From positions 1-49,715 of the forward strand of contig CAAEDN010000053.1 in the NCBI GenBank assembly GCA_900754615.1: a DNA stretch of 49,715 nucleotides. The letters are read 5' to 3'. Numbering within the stretch: the stretch's first letter is position 1; each line of letters starts with the position of its first letter. The position numbers and the translations under genes are program-made. Source of the DNA: an uncultured Holdemanella sp. (lineage in GTDB: Bacteria > Bacillota_I > Bacilli_A > Erysipelotrichales > Erysipelotrichaceae). Below, piece by piece: positions 7,883 through 16,024 of the stretch. The notes beneath the pieces were generated by a model. It saw nothing but the letters and a program-made list of their open reading frames with translations. It had not been told where the DNA came from and did no database searches.

Positions 7883-8662
7883 TTATTTGTTTTTAAATTC
7901 TTTTTCTTTTACTTTATTTACGAAGCATTCCATTCCATAAGTTTGATCTTCAGTTGCGAAGCAATCAGAGAAATCTTTTACTTCAATAGCGATAGCTGAA
8001 TCCATATCTGTTTGAAGTCCAGCGTTAATTGCTTTTTTAGATTGTGCAACAGCGATTGGAGCGTTCTTGCAGATTCCGTTAGCCATTTTTAATGCAGTTG
8101 CCATTAAGTCCTCTTGAGGAACTACAGCATTTACTAATCCAATAGCCAAAGCTTTGTCTGCTTTAATGTTACGAGCTGTAAAGATCATTTCTTTAGCAAT
8201 TCCAGCAGGTACTAAACGGGCTAAACGTTGAGTTCCACCAAAACCTGGAGTGATTCCTAATCCAACTTCTGGTTGTCCAAAAATTGCATTTTCTGCAGCA
8301 ATACGAATATCACAAGCCATGCTTAATTCACATCCTCCACCCAATGCAAAACCATTGACTGCAGCAATTACAGGACAATGTAAAGTTTCGATTTGACGGA
8401 AGATTTTGTTTCCATAAGCTCCATATTCAGCAGCTTCTTCAACTGTTTTATCTTTCATTTCTGCAATATCTGCACCAGCAACAAATGATTTGTTTCCAGC
8501 ACCTGTGATAACTACACAATAAGTATTTTTATCAGCTTCTACTGTGTTAACTGCTTCTTCTAAATCATTTAATACAGCTGTTGATAATGCATTCAATGCT
8601 TTTTCACGATTAATTGTGATGATTGAAACGTGACCTTGTTTTTCTAATAATACGTTTTCCAT
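7883..8662 (-). CDS. crt: 3-hydroxybutyryl-CoA dehydratase (crotonase)
   Basis: Removes water from 3-hydroxybutyryl-CoA to give crotonyl-CoA. The 259-residue protein has the crotonase oxyanion motifs SFVAGADIAEM and ALGGGCELSMACD, and the two catalytic glutamates lie in GGGCELSM and GQPEVGLG. TPGFGGTQRLARLV follows as usual. GAGGAG precedes the ATG. It sits between hbd and the CoA transferase gene. A strong hairpin lies just upstream within the operon and may reduce or stabilise crt message. Confidence 0.93.
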   Translation of the reverse strand: MENVLLEKQGHVSIITINREKALNALSTAVLNDLEEAVNTVEADKNTYCVVITGAGNKSFVAGADIAEMKDKTVEEAAEYGAYGNKIFRQIETLHCPVIAAVNGFALGGGCELSMACDIRIAAENAIFGQPEVGLGITPGFGGTQRLARLVPAGIAKEMIFTARNIKADKALAIGLVNAVVPQEDLMATALKMANGICKNAPIAVAQSKKAINAGLQTDMDSAIAIEVKDFSDCFATEDQTYGMECFVNKVKEKEFKNK

Positions 8663-8689
8663 GATTTTTCTCCTCTAATATTTAAATAA

Positions 8690-8716
8690 AAAGTGAAACA
8701 ACGAGTGTTTCACTTT
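8690..8716 (-). terminator. Hairpin inside the operon between hbd and crt
   Basis: Eleven perfect base pairs, AAAGTGAAACA against TGTTTCACTTT, loop CTCGT, followed on the minus strand by TTATTT. It looks like a partial terminator or RNA-processing/stability hairpin that separates expression of bcd-etfBA-hbd from crt-CoA transferase. The tail is not a pure T-tract. Confidence 0.6.
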
Positions 8717-8726
8717 AGTTATTTCA

Positions 8727-9563
8727 CTAGTTGTAGCTGTAGAATCCTTGTTTAGTTTTTTGACCTAATTTTCCAGCACGAACCATTTTCTTTAATAATG
8801 TACATGGACGATATTTTGAATCTCCAGTTTCAGAATATAATACTTCCATTACATCTAAAACGATGTCCAATCCAATTAAGTCACCCAAAGCCAATGGTCC
8901 CATTGGGTGGTTAGCTCCAAGTTTCATAGCTGTATCGATATCTTCAACACTAGCCAATCCTTCTTGATAGATAAAGCAAGCTTCGTTAATCATAGGAATC
9001 AAGATACGGTTAACTACGAATCCAGGTCCTTCAGCAACTTCTACTGGAGTTTTTCCTAATGATTTAGAGCATTCGATAATAGCTTCTTTTGTTTCAACTG
9101 GAGTGTTTTCACCAGAGATAACTTCAACTAATTTCATACGATCAGCAGGGTTGAAGAAGTGCATACCGATAACGTTGTGTTTGATTCCGTTCGCAATTTC
9201 AGTAACACTTAAACTTGAAGTGTTTGTTCCGAAAATGCAGTCTTCTTTACAGATTTCATCTAAAGTCTTGAATAAGTCTTTTTTGATTTCCATTTTTTCA
9301 AGAACAGCTTCAACGATTAAATCACAGTCAGCTAAATCTTTATATTCACCAGCTGTTAAATTAGCTTTGATACCTTCTGCTTTTTCAGCAGTCATTTTTT
9401 CACGAGATACTAGTTTATCTAATTTAGCACCAATTTTGTTGATTCCATTTTGTGCCCATTCGATTTTAATATCACATACAGTTACATTGTATCCAGCTGT
9501 AGCAAATGCATTGGCAATACCTTGCCCCATTGTTCCAGCACCAATAACACCTACATTTTTCAT
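8727..9563 (-). CDS. hbd: 3-hydroxybutyryl-CoA dehydrogenase
   Basis: Reduces acetoacetyl-CoA to 3-hydroxybutyryl-CoA with NAD(P)H. The NAD-binding motif GAGTMGQGIA is at the N-terminus and the family motif GMHFFNPADRMKLVEVI contains the catalytic histidine. The start is the ATG at 9561-9563 (278 residues), with AAGGAG nine bases upstream; an upstream in-frame extension encodes an unrelated Lys/Gln-rich stretch with no family match. Third enzyme of the butyryl-CoA operon, 19 bases after etfA. Confidence 0.94.
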   Translation of the reverse strand: MKNVGVIGAGTMGQGIANAFATAGYNVTVCDIKIEWAQNGINKIGAKLDKLVSREKMTAEKAEGIKANLTAGEYKDLADCDLIVEAVLEKMEIKKDLFKTLDEICKEDCIFGTNTSSLSVTEIANGIKHNVIGMHFFNPADRMKLVEVISGENTPVETKEAIIECSKSLGKTPVEVAEGPGFVVNRILIPMINEACFIYQEGLASVEDIDTAMKLGANHPMGPLALGDLIGLDIVLDVMEVLYSETGDSKYRPCTLLKKMVRAGKLGQKTKQGFYSYN

Positions 9564-9582
9564 TTTAATTTGCTCCTTTTTA

Positions 9583-10614
9583 TTATTCAGCTTTTGCAGC
9601 TTTAATTGATTCAACTAATAAAGGTAATATAGTTGCACAGTCACCAACGAATCCCATGTTAGAAATATTGAAAATTTCTGCTTGAGGGTCACGGTTGATA
9701 GAGATGATCAAGTCTGATTTATCCATACCTGCACAGTGTTGTACAGCTCCTGAAATACCGCAAGCGATATATAATGAAGGACGTACAGTCTTACCTGTTT
9801 GACCAACCTGACGATCCTTGTCTAAGAATCCATCTTCAACAACGGCACGTGTACAGCAAACTACACCACCTAATTCATCAGCTACTTTTTGAAGTACATC
9901 TAAACAGTTTTCAGCACCACGACCAGCACCTACTAAGATGTTAGCTTTTGTGATATCTACATCTGCTTTTACTTTTTCGATTACTTTTTCTACGAATACT
10001 TGAGGATCTGTTGTTCTCCAAGTTGGTGTAAATTCTTCAACTTCACCAGTACGAGTTGTATCTGTTGGAGCTAATTCGAATACTTTTGGTCTGATTGTAG
10101 CCATTTGTGGACGAGTATCTTTACATACGATTGTACCGAATAAGTTACCACCGAATGTAGGACGAGTTACGTCTAATAATGATTCACCATTTTCTTTAGC
10201 ATATTCTAAGTCAACTTCAATCTTAGTAGCATCTGCAGTTAAACCAACGTTTAAACGAGCAGCTACACGTGGTGCTAAATCACGTCCTAAAGGTGTAGCA
10301 CCAGTTAACATTGAATCTGGTTTGTGAGCTAAAACAACTTGTGTTAAAGCATCAGCATAGAATTGAGTTGAATAATCTTTTAATAAAGCATCATCAACAA
10401 CGATTACTTTGTCAGCTCCATGACTAATTACTTCTTGAGCTTTTTCTTTTACATTTTCTCCTAGCAATACACCAACTACTTTGTATCCAAATTCAGGGAT
10501 AGAAGCAACTAGTTTTCTTGCTTCTGAAATAAGTTCATAACTTACTTCTGCAATATTTCCGTTTTCTTGTTCAACGAAAACGAAGATATCTTTATATTCT
10601 TCAAATCGAGCCAT
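9583..10614 (-). CDS. etfA: Electron transfer flavoprotein alpha subunit
   Basis: A 343-residue EtfA. The C-terminal FAD domain is clear: LVGAGRGAE, QVGQTGKTVRP, YIACGISGAVQH, and INRDPQAEIFN with the trailing DCATILPLLVE. With EtfB and butyryl-CoA dehydrogenase it forms the complex that, in anaerobic butyrate formers, couples NADH oxidation to reduction of crotonyl-CoA and ferredoxin. Reduced ferredoxin would feed the Rnf complex encoded 12 kb away. GGAGG lies ten bases before the ATG. Bifurcation is inferred from pathway context. Confidence 0.93.
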   Translation of the reverse strand: MARFEEYKDIFVFVEQENGNIAEVSYELISEARKLVASIPEFGYKVVGVLLGENVKEKAQEVISHGADKVIVVDDALLKDYSTQFYADALTQVVLAHKPDSMLTGATPLGRDLAPRVAARLNVGLTADATKIEVDLEYAKENGESLLDVTRPTFGGNLFGTIVCKDTRPQMATIRPKVFELAPTDTTRTGEVEEFTPTWRTTDPQVFVEKVIEKVKADVDITKANILVGAGRGAENCLDVLQKVADELGGVVCCTRAVVEDGFLDKDRQVGQTGKTVRPSLYIACGISGAVQHCAGMDKSDLIISINRDPQAEIFNISNMGFVGDCATILPLLVESIKAAKAE

Positions 10615-10629
10615 TCTACTTCATCCTCC

Positions 10630-11424
10630 CTACTTTGTAATGATTTGCTTTTCTTTCAAAGTCTTAGCAATCATATCTGCAGTTTCCTGCTCAGACAATG
10701 TAAATACTTCTGTTTTGTCAGTAACGTCTTTTGTGAAAGTAGTTTTAACTGATGTAGGAGAACCTTTGAAACCAACTGTTTCAGGATCAATTCCTAATTC
10801 AGCATTTGTTAAAACTTCGATCTTGTCTTCTTTGCACAAATCAACGATGTTGTCACATTGCATGTAACGAGGTTTGTTCATTCCAGATAATGTTGTAATA
10901 ACACATGGTAACTTAGCTGTTACAATTTGTTCAACATCTTCTAATGAACGTTTAACAGTGATTGAATCTTCTTTTACTTCTAAGATTTCATCTACGTAAG
11001 TAATTTGAGGAATATCCAAACGTTCAGCTGTTTGAGGTCCTACCTGAGCAGTATCCCCATCGATAGCTTGACGACCAGCGATAACTAAGTCGAATCCTAC
11101 TTTTTTCAAAGCAGCAGCTAAAGCGATACTTGTAGCACATGTATCAGATCCACCTAATACACGGTCTGTTAATAAAACACCTTTGTCAGCACCCATAGCA
11201 ACGCCTTCTTTTAACATTTCAGCAGCTTTAGGTAATCCCATTGTCATTACAACAACTTCAGTGTCAGGGTTTTTGTCTTTTAATTCCAATGCAGCTTCCA
11301 AACCAGCTAAATCATCAGGGTTTGTGATTGCAGGAACACCGTCACGAATTAACGCACCAGTTTTTTTATCAACTGTGATTTCAGTTGAATCGGGAACTTG
11401 TTTTTCTAAAACAACGATTTTCAT
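10630..11424 (-). CDS. etfB: Electron transfer flavoprotein beta subunit
   Basis: Partner of EtfA. The start MKIVVLEKQVPDS and the nucleotide-binding DRVLGGSDTCATS and AGRQAIDGDTAQVGP motifs are typical of EtfB. The ATG at 11422-11424 gives 264 residues. Its AAAGGA site is rather far (13 bases), so a GTG at 11431-11433 or TTG at 11428-11430 cannot be excluded, but family N-termini begin at this Met. It lies 20 bases after bcd and 15 before etfA. Confidence 0.93.
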   Translation of the reverse strand: MKIVVLEKQVPDSTEITVDKKTGALIRDGVPAITNPDDLAGLEAALELKDKNPDTEVVVMTMGLPKAAEMLKEGVAMGADKGVLLTDRVLGGSDTCATSIALAAALKKVGFDLVIAGRQAIDGDTAQVGPQTAERLDIPQITYVDEILEVKEDSITVKRSLEDVEQIVTAKLPCVITTLSGMNKPRYMQCDNIVDLCKEDKIEVLTNAELGIDPETVGFKGSPTSVKTTFTKDVTDKTEVFTLSEQETADMIAKTLKEKQIITK

Positions 11425-11444
11425 TTTCAACACCAATTCCTTTC

Positions 11445-12584
11445 TTACTTCAACATTGCGCCAGAGATGACCATACGTTGTACTTCTGAAGTACCTTCGT
11501 AGATTTCAGTGATCTTAGCATCTCTAAACATTCTTTCTACTGGTAAATCACGAGTATATCCGTATCCACCTAATAATTGGATAGCCTTAGTTGTAATTTC
11601 CATAGCTGTTTCAGCAGCAAATAATTTTGCTTCAGCTGCTAATTGAGTATAAGGACGACCTTCTTGTTTAGCAGTAGCTGCAGAATATACTAACCAACGA
11701 GCTGCATCTGTTTTTGTTTGCATATCAGCTAATTGGAATTGAGTGTTTTGGAATTTAGCAATTGGACGACCAAATTGTTTACGTTGTTTTACATAAGCAA
11801 CAGCTTCGTCGATAGCACCTTGAGCAATACCTAATGCTTGAGCTGCGATACCAATACGGCCACCATCAAGTGTCTGCATGGCAATCTTGAATCCCATACC
11901 TTCTTTTCCTAATAAGTTTTCTTTTGGAATACGTACATTATTGAAAATTAATTCGCATGTAGCAGAACCACGAATACCTAATTTCTTTTCGTGTAAGCCG
12001 AATGTGAATCCTGGAGTTCCTTTTTCAAGAATGAAAGCAGAAATTCCACGTGTTCCTTTAGTCTTGTCTGTCATGGCAAAAATTACATATACATCAGCTT
12101 CTCCAGCATTTGTAATGAAGATTTTTGTACCATTGATAACATATTCGTCACCATCTAATACAGCTGTTGTTTGTTGTCCAGCAGCATCTGTACCAGCGTT
12201 TGGTTCAGTTAAACCAAATGCAGCTAATTTCTTACCTGTACATAGATCTGTTAAGAATCTTTGTTTTTGTTCGTCAGTACCGAACTGAGCAATTGGCCAA
12301 GTACCTAATGAAGTGTGAGCTGATAATACTACACCACTAGTAGCACATGTTTTAGACAATTCTTCAATTGCTAAAATGTAGCATAAATAATCTGCGCCAG
12401 CTCCTCCGTATTCGCGAGAATAAGGAATACCAAGCATTTTTGCTTGACGCATCACTTCTACAGATTCCTTAGGGAATCTTTCGTTTTCGTCAACATCCGC
12501 TGCGTTTTCTTTTACTTCGTTTTGCGCAACTTCTCTGAACAACTTTTGCATCATTAATTGTTGTTCTGTTAAATTGAAATCCAT
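11445..12584 (-). CDS. bcd: Butyryl-CoA dehydrogenase (acyl-CoA dehydrogenase)
   Basis: Flavoenzyme that reduces crotonyl-CoA to butyryl-CoA. Its 379 residues contain the acyl-CoA dehydrogenase signatures AAFGLTEPNAGTDA, the FAD-binding FITNAGEAD region, QLLGGYGYTRDLPVERMFRD, and the catalytic glutamate in YEGTSEVQRMVISG. First gene of the operon bcd-etfB-etfA-hbd-crt-CoA transferase, an order different from the clostridial crt-bcd-etfBA-hbd. AAAGGAG precedes the ATG. It is transcribed from a near-consensus promoter flanked by Rex-type sites. Confidence 0.94.
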   Translation of the reverse strand: MDFNLTEQQLMMQKLFREVAQNEVKENAADVDENERFPKESVEVMRQAKMLGIPYSREYGGAGADYLCYILAIEELSKTCATSGVVLSAHTSLGTWPIAQFGTDEQKQRFLTDLCTGKKLAAFGLTEPNAGTDAAGQQTTAVLDGDEYVINGTKIFITNAGEADVYVIFAMTDKTKGTRGISAFILEKGTPGFTFGLHEKKLGIRGSATCELIFNNVRIPKENLLGKEGMGFKIAMQTLDGGRIGIAAQALGIAQGAIDEAVAYVKQRKQFGRPIAKFQNTQFQLADMQTKTDAARWLVYSAATAKQEGRPYTQLAAEAKLFAAETAMEITTKAIQLLGGYGYTRDLPVERMFRDAKITEIYEGTSEVQRMVISGAMLK

Positions 12585-12649
12585 AAATGAAGTTCTCCTT
12601 TCCAGTTTCTTGAACTATTCGAATTAGGACATCGATAGCATGAGAAAGT

Positions 12650-12667
12650 ATGTTAAACTTTTCACAC
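12650..12667. promoter_or_regulatory. Second Rex-type operator (O2), over the bcd transcript start
   Basis: ATGTTAA-ACTT-TTCACAC matches the Rex half-site pattern (TTGTK AA, four bases, TTMACAA) at 12 of 14 positions. It lies directly downstream of the bcd -10 box, covering about +1 to +18, where a bound repressor would block initiation. Confidence 0.55.
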
Positions 12668-12673
12668 AGTCAT

Positions 12674-12702
12674 ATTCTACATACTTTTTTTAACCTAGTC
12701 AA
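12674..12702 (-). promoter_or_regulatory. Promoter of the bcd operon
   Basis: TTGACT (12697-12702), 17-base spacer, TAGAAT (12674-12679) on the minus strand: near-consensus and the only strong promoter upstream of bcd. Expected start near 12667. Confidence 0.8.
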
Positions 12703-12707
12703 TGATT

Positions 12708-12725
12708 TTGTTAATATTTTAACAA
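12708..12725. promoter_or_regulatory. Rex operator (O1) upstream of bcd
   Basis: TTGTTAA-TATT-TTAACAA is a perfect match to the 18-base Rex operator described for clostridia (TTGTTAANNNNTTAACAA). Rex is an NADH/NAD+-sensing repressor of fermentation genes. The site begins five bases upstream of the bcd -35 box. Confidence 0.8.
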
Positions 12726-12773
12726 ATTGTTTTGGACACCTATTCTTATTAATATATAAAAAGTATTTTTAAC

Positions 12774-12791
12774 ATGTGAAAATTTAAACAA
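12774..12791. promoter_or_regulatory. Rex-type operator (O3) upstream of the thiolase promoter
   Basis: ATGTGAA-AATT-TAAACAA matches the Rex half-site pattern at 12 of 14 positions and ends four bases before the thiolase -35 box. Its placement mirrors that of O1 for bcd. Confidence 0.5.
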
Positions 12792-12795
12792 GTGG

Positions 12796-12824
12796 TTGAC
12801 ATCCCCTATCTAAAGGACTAGACT
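12796..12824 (+). promoter_or_regulatory. Promoter of the first thiolase gene
   Basis: TTGACA (12796-12801), 17-base spacer, TAGACT (12819-12824). The -35 is perfect. Start expected near 12831, giving a leader of about 40 bases. Confidence 0.75.
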
Positions 12825-12871
12825 ATGCATGTAAAGTTAATCTCGATTAGGAGTAGAAAGTAGGTATACAA

Positions 12872-14077
12872 ATGAGAAAAGCTTATATTGTTGCTGCGAA
12901 ACGTAGTGCAATTGGTACTTTTTTAGGAAGTCTAACAGATGTTGATTTAGCAACTGTTGGAGCTACAGTTTTAAAAGAAACTATTAAACAAGCAAACATC
13001 GATCCAGCTAACTTGGACGAAGTTATTATTGGTAACGTAATTGCTGCAGGTTTAGGACAAAACATTGCTCGTCACGTTGCATTCGATGCAGGTATTCCTG
13101 TTGAAGTTTGTGCACAATCAATCAATATGTTATGTGGATCAGGTTTGAAAGCTGTTATGGAAGCTACACTTCGTATCCAAGCTAACTTTGGTGATTTATA
13201 TGTAGCTGGTGGTGTTGAATCAATGACTCGTGCACCATTCATGTTGAGCTATAAAAACCGTACAGGAACTAAGATGGGAGACCAAAAATTAGTCGATGCT
13301 ATGTTACACGATGGTTTAACAGATGCAATGTATGGAATCCACATGGGATGTACAGCTGATAACATCGCTAAAAAATACAACATTTCTCGTGAAGCACAAG
13401 ATGAATTCGCTTTTGCATCTCAAGAAAAAGCTTTAGCTGCAATTGCTGCAGGTAAATTTAAAGATGAAATCGTTCCTATTACTTATAAGACTCGTAAAGG
13501 TGAAGTTGTATTTGATACTGACGAACACCCTCGTAAAACAAGCTTAGAAAAATTAGCTAAATTGCGTCCAGCATTCAATGCAGATGGAACTGTAACTGCC
13601 GGTAATGCTTCTGGTATCAATGATGGTGCTTCCTTTACAATCGTTGCTAGTGAAGACGCTGTTAAGAAATATAACTTAACACCAATCGCTGAAGTTATCG
13701 GATTTGGACAAGGTGGAGTTGATCCTCGAGTTATGGGATTAGGCCCTACTCCAGCCATCTTAAATGCATTAAAATATGCCGACCTTAAGATTGAAGATCT
13801 TGACTTAGTTGAATTGAATGAAGCATTTGCTGCTCAATCATTAGGTGTTATCCACGAATTGGAAGAAGCTACAGGTATGGATCGTGAAGCCTTCTTAGCT
13901 AAGACAAACGTGAATGGTGGAGCCATTGCTTTAGGTCACCCAGTTGGTGCAAGTGGTAACCGTATCTTAGTTTCATTATTATATGAAATGCAAAAACGTA
14001 AATCAAAAATCGGTCTTGCTTCCCTATGTATTGGTGGAGGACAAGGTGCCGCTGTTATCGTAAAAATGTGCGATTAA
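12872..14077 (+). CDS. thlA: Acetyl-CoA C-acetyltransferase (thiolase), copy 1
   Basis: Condenses two acetyl-CoA to acetoacetyl-CoA, the entry step of the butyryl-CoA pathway. The 401-residue protein has the nucleophilic cysteine C88 in INMLCGSGL, the NEAFAAQ motif, the GGAIALGHPVGASG histidine motif and the second cysteine in CIGGGQGAA. It is divergent from bcd and shares the Rex-site region. A second thiolase gene follows 136 bases later; this copy is slightly longer, with an extra EATGMDREAFL segment before the His motif. Confidence 0.94.
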   Translation: MRKAYIVAAKRSAIGTFLGSLTDVDLATVGATVLKETIKQANIDPANLDEVIIGNVIAAGLGQNIARHVAFDAGIPVEVCAQSINMLCGSGLKAVMEATLRIQANFGDLYVAGGVESMTRAPFMLSYKNRTGTKMGDQKLVDAMLHDGLTDAMYGIHMGCTADNIAKKYNISREAQDEFAFASQEKALAAIAAGKFKDEIVPITYKTRKGEVVFDTDEHPRKTSLEKLAKLRPAFNADGTVTAGNASGINDGASFTIVASEDAVKKYNLTPIAEVIGFGQGGVDPRVMGLGPTPAILNALKYADLKIEDLDLVELNEAFAAQSLGVIHELEEATGMDREAFLAKTNVNGGAIALGHPVGASGNRILVSLLYEMQKRKSKIGLASLCIGGGQGAAVIVKMCD

Positions 14078-14130
14078 TAAATAAGGAGACGCGTTCTCCT
14101 TATTTATTTAAATTCACTTGTGAATTTTTT
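14078..14130 (+). terminator. Two tandem hairpins after the first thiolase gene
   Basis: Hairpin one (14078-14106) has 12 perfect pairs, TAAATAAGGAGA against its complement, loop CGCGT. Hairpin two (14110-14127) is AAATTCA, loop CTTG, TGAATTT, followed by more T. Together they should end most thiolase transcripts before the second thiolase gene. Confidence 0.65.
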
Positions 14131-14139
14131 AATTTGTGA

Positions 14140-14168
14140 TTGATTTTCATCATTCACTATGATAAAGT
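14140..14168 (+). promoter_or_regulatory. Promoter of the second thiolase gene
   Basis: TTGATT (14140-14145), 17-base spacer, TAAAGT (14163-14168). It supports separate expression of the second copy. I see no Rex-type site here: the nearby TTCAC...GTGAA repeat has the opposite orientation. Confidence 0.5.
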
Positions 14169-14213
14169 TTAAAAGGTAAATGACTTAATAGTCTTACATG
14201 GAGGAATATTAAT

Positions 14214-15398
14214 ATGACAAAAAAAGTAGTTTTAGCAGGTGCATGTCGTACTGCTATTGGTAAAATGGGTGGAGCTTTAAGTAACACTCCAGCTGCTGAT
14301 TTAGGTTCTATCGTTATTAAAGAAGCATTGAACCGTGCAGGTGTTAAACCTGAACAAGTAGACGAAGTATTAATGGGATGCGTTATCCAAGCTGCTCAAG
14401 GACAAAACGTAGCTCGTCAAGCATCAATCAAAGCTGGTCTACCAATTGAAGTTCCTGCCGTAACATTAAACGTTGTTTGTGGATCTGGTTTGAACTGTGT
14501 TAACCAAGCTGCTGCAATGATCATGGCTGGTCAAGCTGATATCGTAGTTGCTGGTGGTATGGAAAACATGTCAATGGCACCATATGCTATGACTAAAGCA
14601 CGTTTTGGTTACCGTATGAACAACGCTACTATCGTTGATACAATGGTAAACGATGCATTAACTGATGCATTCAACCACTACCACATGATGATTACTGCTG
14701 AAAACATCTGTGATCGTTGGAACTTAACTCGTGAAGAATTAGATGAATTCTCAGCTAACTCTCAACAAAAAGCAGAAAAAGCTATGGCTGAACACAAATT
14801 CGATGATGAAATCGTACCAGTTCCAGTTAAAGTTAAAAAACAAATCGTTGAATTCAAAGTGGATGAAGGACCTCGCCCAGGAACAACTGTTGAAACATTG
14901 GCAAAATTACGTTGCTGCTCTGGTAAAGAAGGCGGAGTGGTAACTGCTGGTAATGCTTCAGGTATCAATGATGGTGCTGCTGCAATCGTTGTTATGAGCG
15001 AAGAAAAAGCTAAAGAATTAGGTGTTACACCAATGGCTACTTGGGTACAAGGTGCATTAGCTGGTGTTGAACCAGAAATTATGGGTATTGGACCAGTTGC
15101 TGCTACTCGTAAAGTTATGGAAAGAACTGGATTAACAGTTGATGATATGGACTTAATCGAAGCTAACGAAGCATTTGCTGCTCAATCTGTAGCTGTTGCT
15201 AGAGAGTTAGGATTTGATATGAATAAAGTTAACGTGAACGGTGGAGCTGTTGCATTAGGACACCCAGTTGGAGCTAGTGGATGCCGTATCCTAGTTACAT
15301 TACTACACGAAATGCAAAAACGTGATGCTAAAAAAGGTTTAGCTACACTTTGCATCGGTGGTGGTATGGGTTGTGCTACTATCGTAGAACGTGACTAA
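14214..15398 (+). CDS. Acetyl-CoA C-acetyltransferase (thiolase), copy 2
   Basis: A 394-residue biosynthetic-type thiolase with C89 in LNVVCGSGLNCV, NEAFAAQSVAVAREL, GGAVALGHPVGASG and CIGGGMGCATIV. GGAGGA precedes the ATG. It lies in tandem with the first thiolase gene but is clearly different in sequence, so it is an old paralogue or a separately acquired gene rather than a recent duplicate. It has its own promoter and a strong terminator downstream. It could serve another chain length or simply add capacity. Confidence 0.93.
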   Translation: MTKKVVLAGACRTAIGKMGGALSNTPAADLGSIVIKEALNRAGVKPEQVDEVLMGCVIQAAQGQNVARQASIKAGLPIEVPAVTLNVVCGSGLNCVNQAAAMIMAGQADIVVAGGMENMSMAPYAMTKARFGYRMNNATIVDTMVNDALTDAFNHYHMMITAENICDRWNLTREELDEFSANSQQKAEKAMAEHKFDDEIVPVPVKVKKQIVEFKVDEGPRPGTTVETLAKLRCCSGKEGGVVTAGNASGINDGAAAIVVMSEEKAKELGVTPMATWVQGALAGVEPEIMGIGPVAATRKVMERTGLTVDDMDLIEANEAFAAQSVAVARELGFDMNKVNVNGGAVALGHPVGASGCRILVTLLHEMQKRDAKKGLATLCIGGGMGCATIVERD

Positions 15399-15432
15399 TT
15401 TATATATAATAACTAACTAAACTACTTCTAAA

Positions 15433-15468
15433 AAGAGATTCAGACAAAACTGAATCTCTTCTTTTTTT
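15433..15468 (+). terminator. Terminator after the second thiolase gene
   Basis: AAGAGATTCAG, loop ACAAAA, CTGAATCTCTT, then C and seven T: a strong, classical intrinsic terminator. Confidence 0.9.
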
Positions 15469-15497
15469 CTTACTTTTTACAATGCAACAATTTTTTT

Positions 15498-15506
15498 TGT
15501 TATAAT
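15498..15506 (+). promoter_or_regulatory. Extended -10 promoter of the small membrane protein gene
   Basis: TGTTATAAT is a perfect extended -10 about 25 bases before the small ORF. No convincing -35 is present. Confidence 0.6.
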
Positions 15507-15530
15507 CAATTTAAAGGAGTTACTATAACT

Positions 15531-15677
15531 ATGAACACAAATTTAAATCGAATATTATTTATTTTCGCAGGGATATGTTTTATATTCACATACTTCTTAA
15601 CAAAGAATTTTACTTATCTACCATTAGGACTCTGTTCCTTAATACTATCGACAAACAAAAATAGAGAAGACCACTAA
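15531..15677 (+). CDS. Small single-pass or hairpin membrane protein, 48 residues
   Basis: A short ORF starting MNTNLNRILFIFAGICF and ending in a charged tail (NKNREDH). The middle holds two hydrophobic stretches (about residues 8-22 and 30-40) separated by KNFTY, so it is probably an inner-membrane protein. AAAGGAG lies 11 bases before the ATG, an extended -10 box precedes it and a terminator hairpin overlaps its last codons. These signals make it a real gene despite its size. I do not recognise its function. Confidence 0.65.
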   Translation: MNTNLNRILFIFAGICFIFTYFLTKNFTYLPLGLCSLILSTNKNREDH

Positions 15678-15689
15678 GTCTTCTCTATT
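15660..15689. terminator. Bidirectional terminator between the small ORF and rbfA
   Basis: AATAGAGAAGAC, loop CACTAA, GTCTTCTCTATT, with T-runs on both strands. It covers the 3' ends of both convergent genes, so it should end the long nusA-infB-rbfA transcript as well as the small ORF transcript. Confidence 0.85.
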
Positions 15690-16023
15690 TTTCGATTTCC
15701 TTTAAAATGTTTTCAATCTTATTTCCCTGTTCAAGACTTGTATCTTGTACAAAGATCAATTCTGGCATCTTACGAATTTTAATTTTCTTTGCGACACCGG
15801 AACGAATAAATCCTTTTGATTGATTTAAAACACGCATGCCTGCTTCATTACGGCCTTGCTGACCTAAGAATGTAACATACACTTTAGCCTGTGATAAATC
15901 ATTTGTACATTGTACATCCGTTACTGTGCAAAAACCTAATTTAGGATTTTGCAATTCAAATTGAAGAATATGTGAAATCTCTCTTTGAATTGTCATTTCC
16001 ATACGTTCTGTTTTTAATGACAT
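15685..16023 (-). CDS. rbfA: Ribosome-binding factor A
   Basis: RbfA binds the 30S subunit and helps mature the 5' end of 16S rRNA. The 112-residue protein has the RMEMTIQREISHIL start, the VTDVQCTNDLSQAKVYVTFLG core strand region and the KIKIRKMPELIFVQDTSLEQG KH-like end. It begins one base after infB stops and is the last gene of the rimP-nusA-ylxR-ylxQ-infB-rbfA operon. Confidence 0.92.
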   Translation of the reverse strand: MSLKTERMEMTIQREISHILQFELQNPKLGFCTVTDVQCTNDLSQAKVYVTFLGQQGRNEAGMRVLNQSKGFIRSGVAKKIKIRKMPELIFVQDTSLEQGNKIENILKEIEK

Positions 16024-16024
16024 A

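Noticed and set aside
9103..9609. 168-residue plus-strand ORF opposite hbd
   Set aside because: It is antisense to a clear hbd gene, has no family motif and reflects codon bias of the real gene.
11878..12288. 136-residue plus-strand ORF inside bcd
   Set aside because: Antisense shadow; no start signals and no recognisable domain.
14110..14127. Rex operator before the second thiolase gene
   Set aside because: The half-sites TTCA and TGAA face the wrong way round; it is better explained as a terminator stem.
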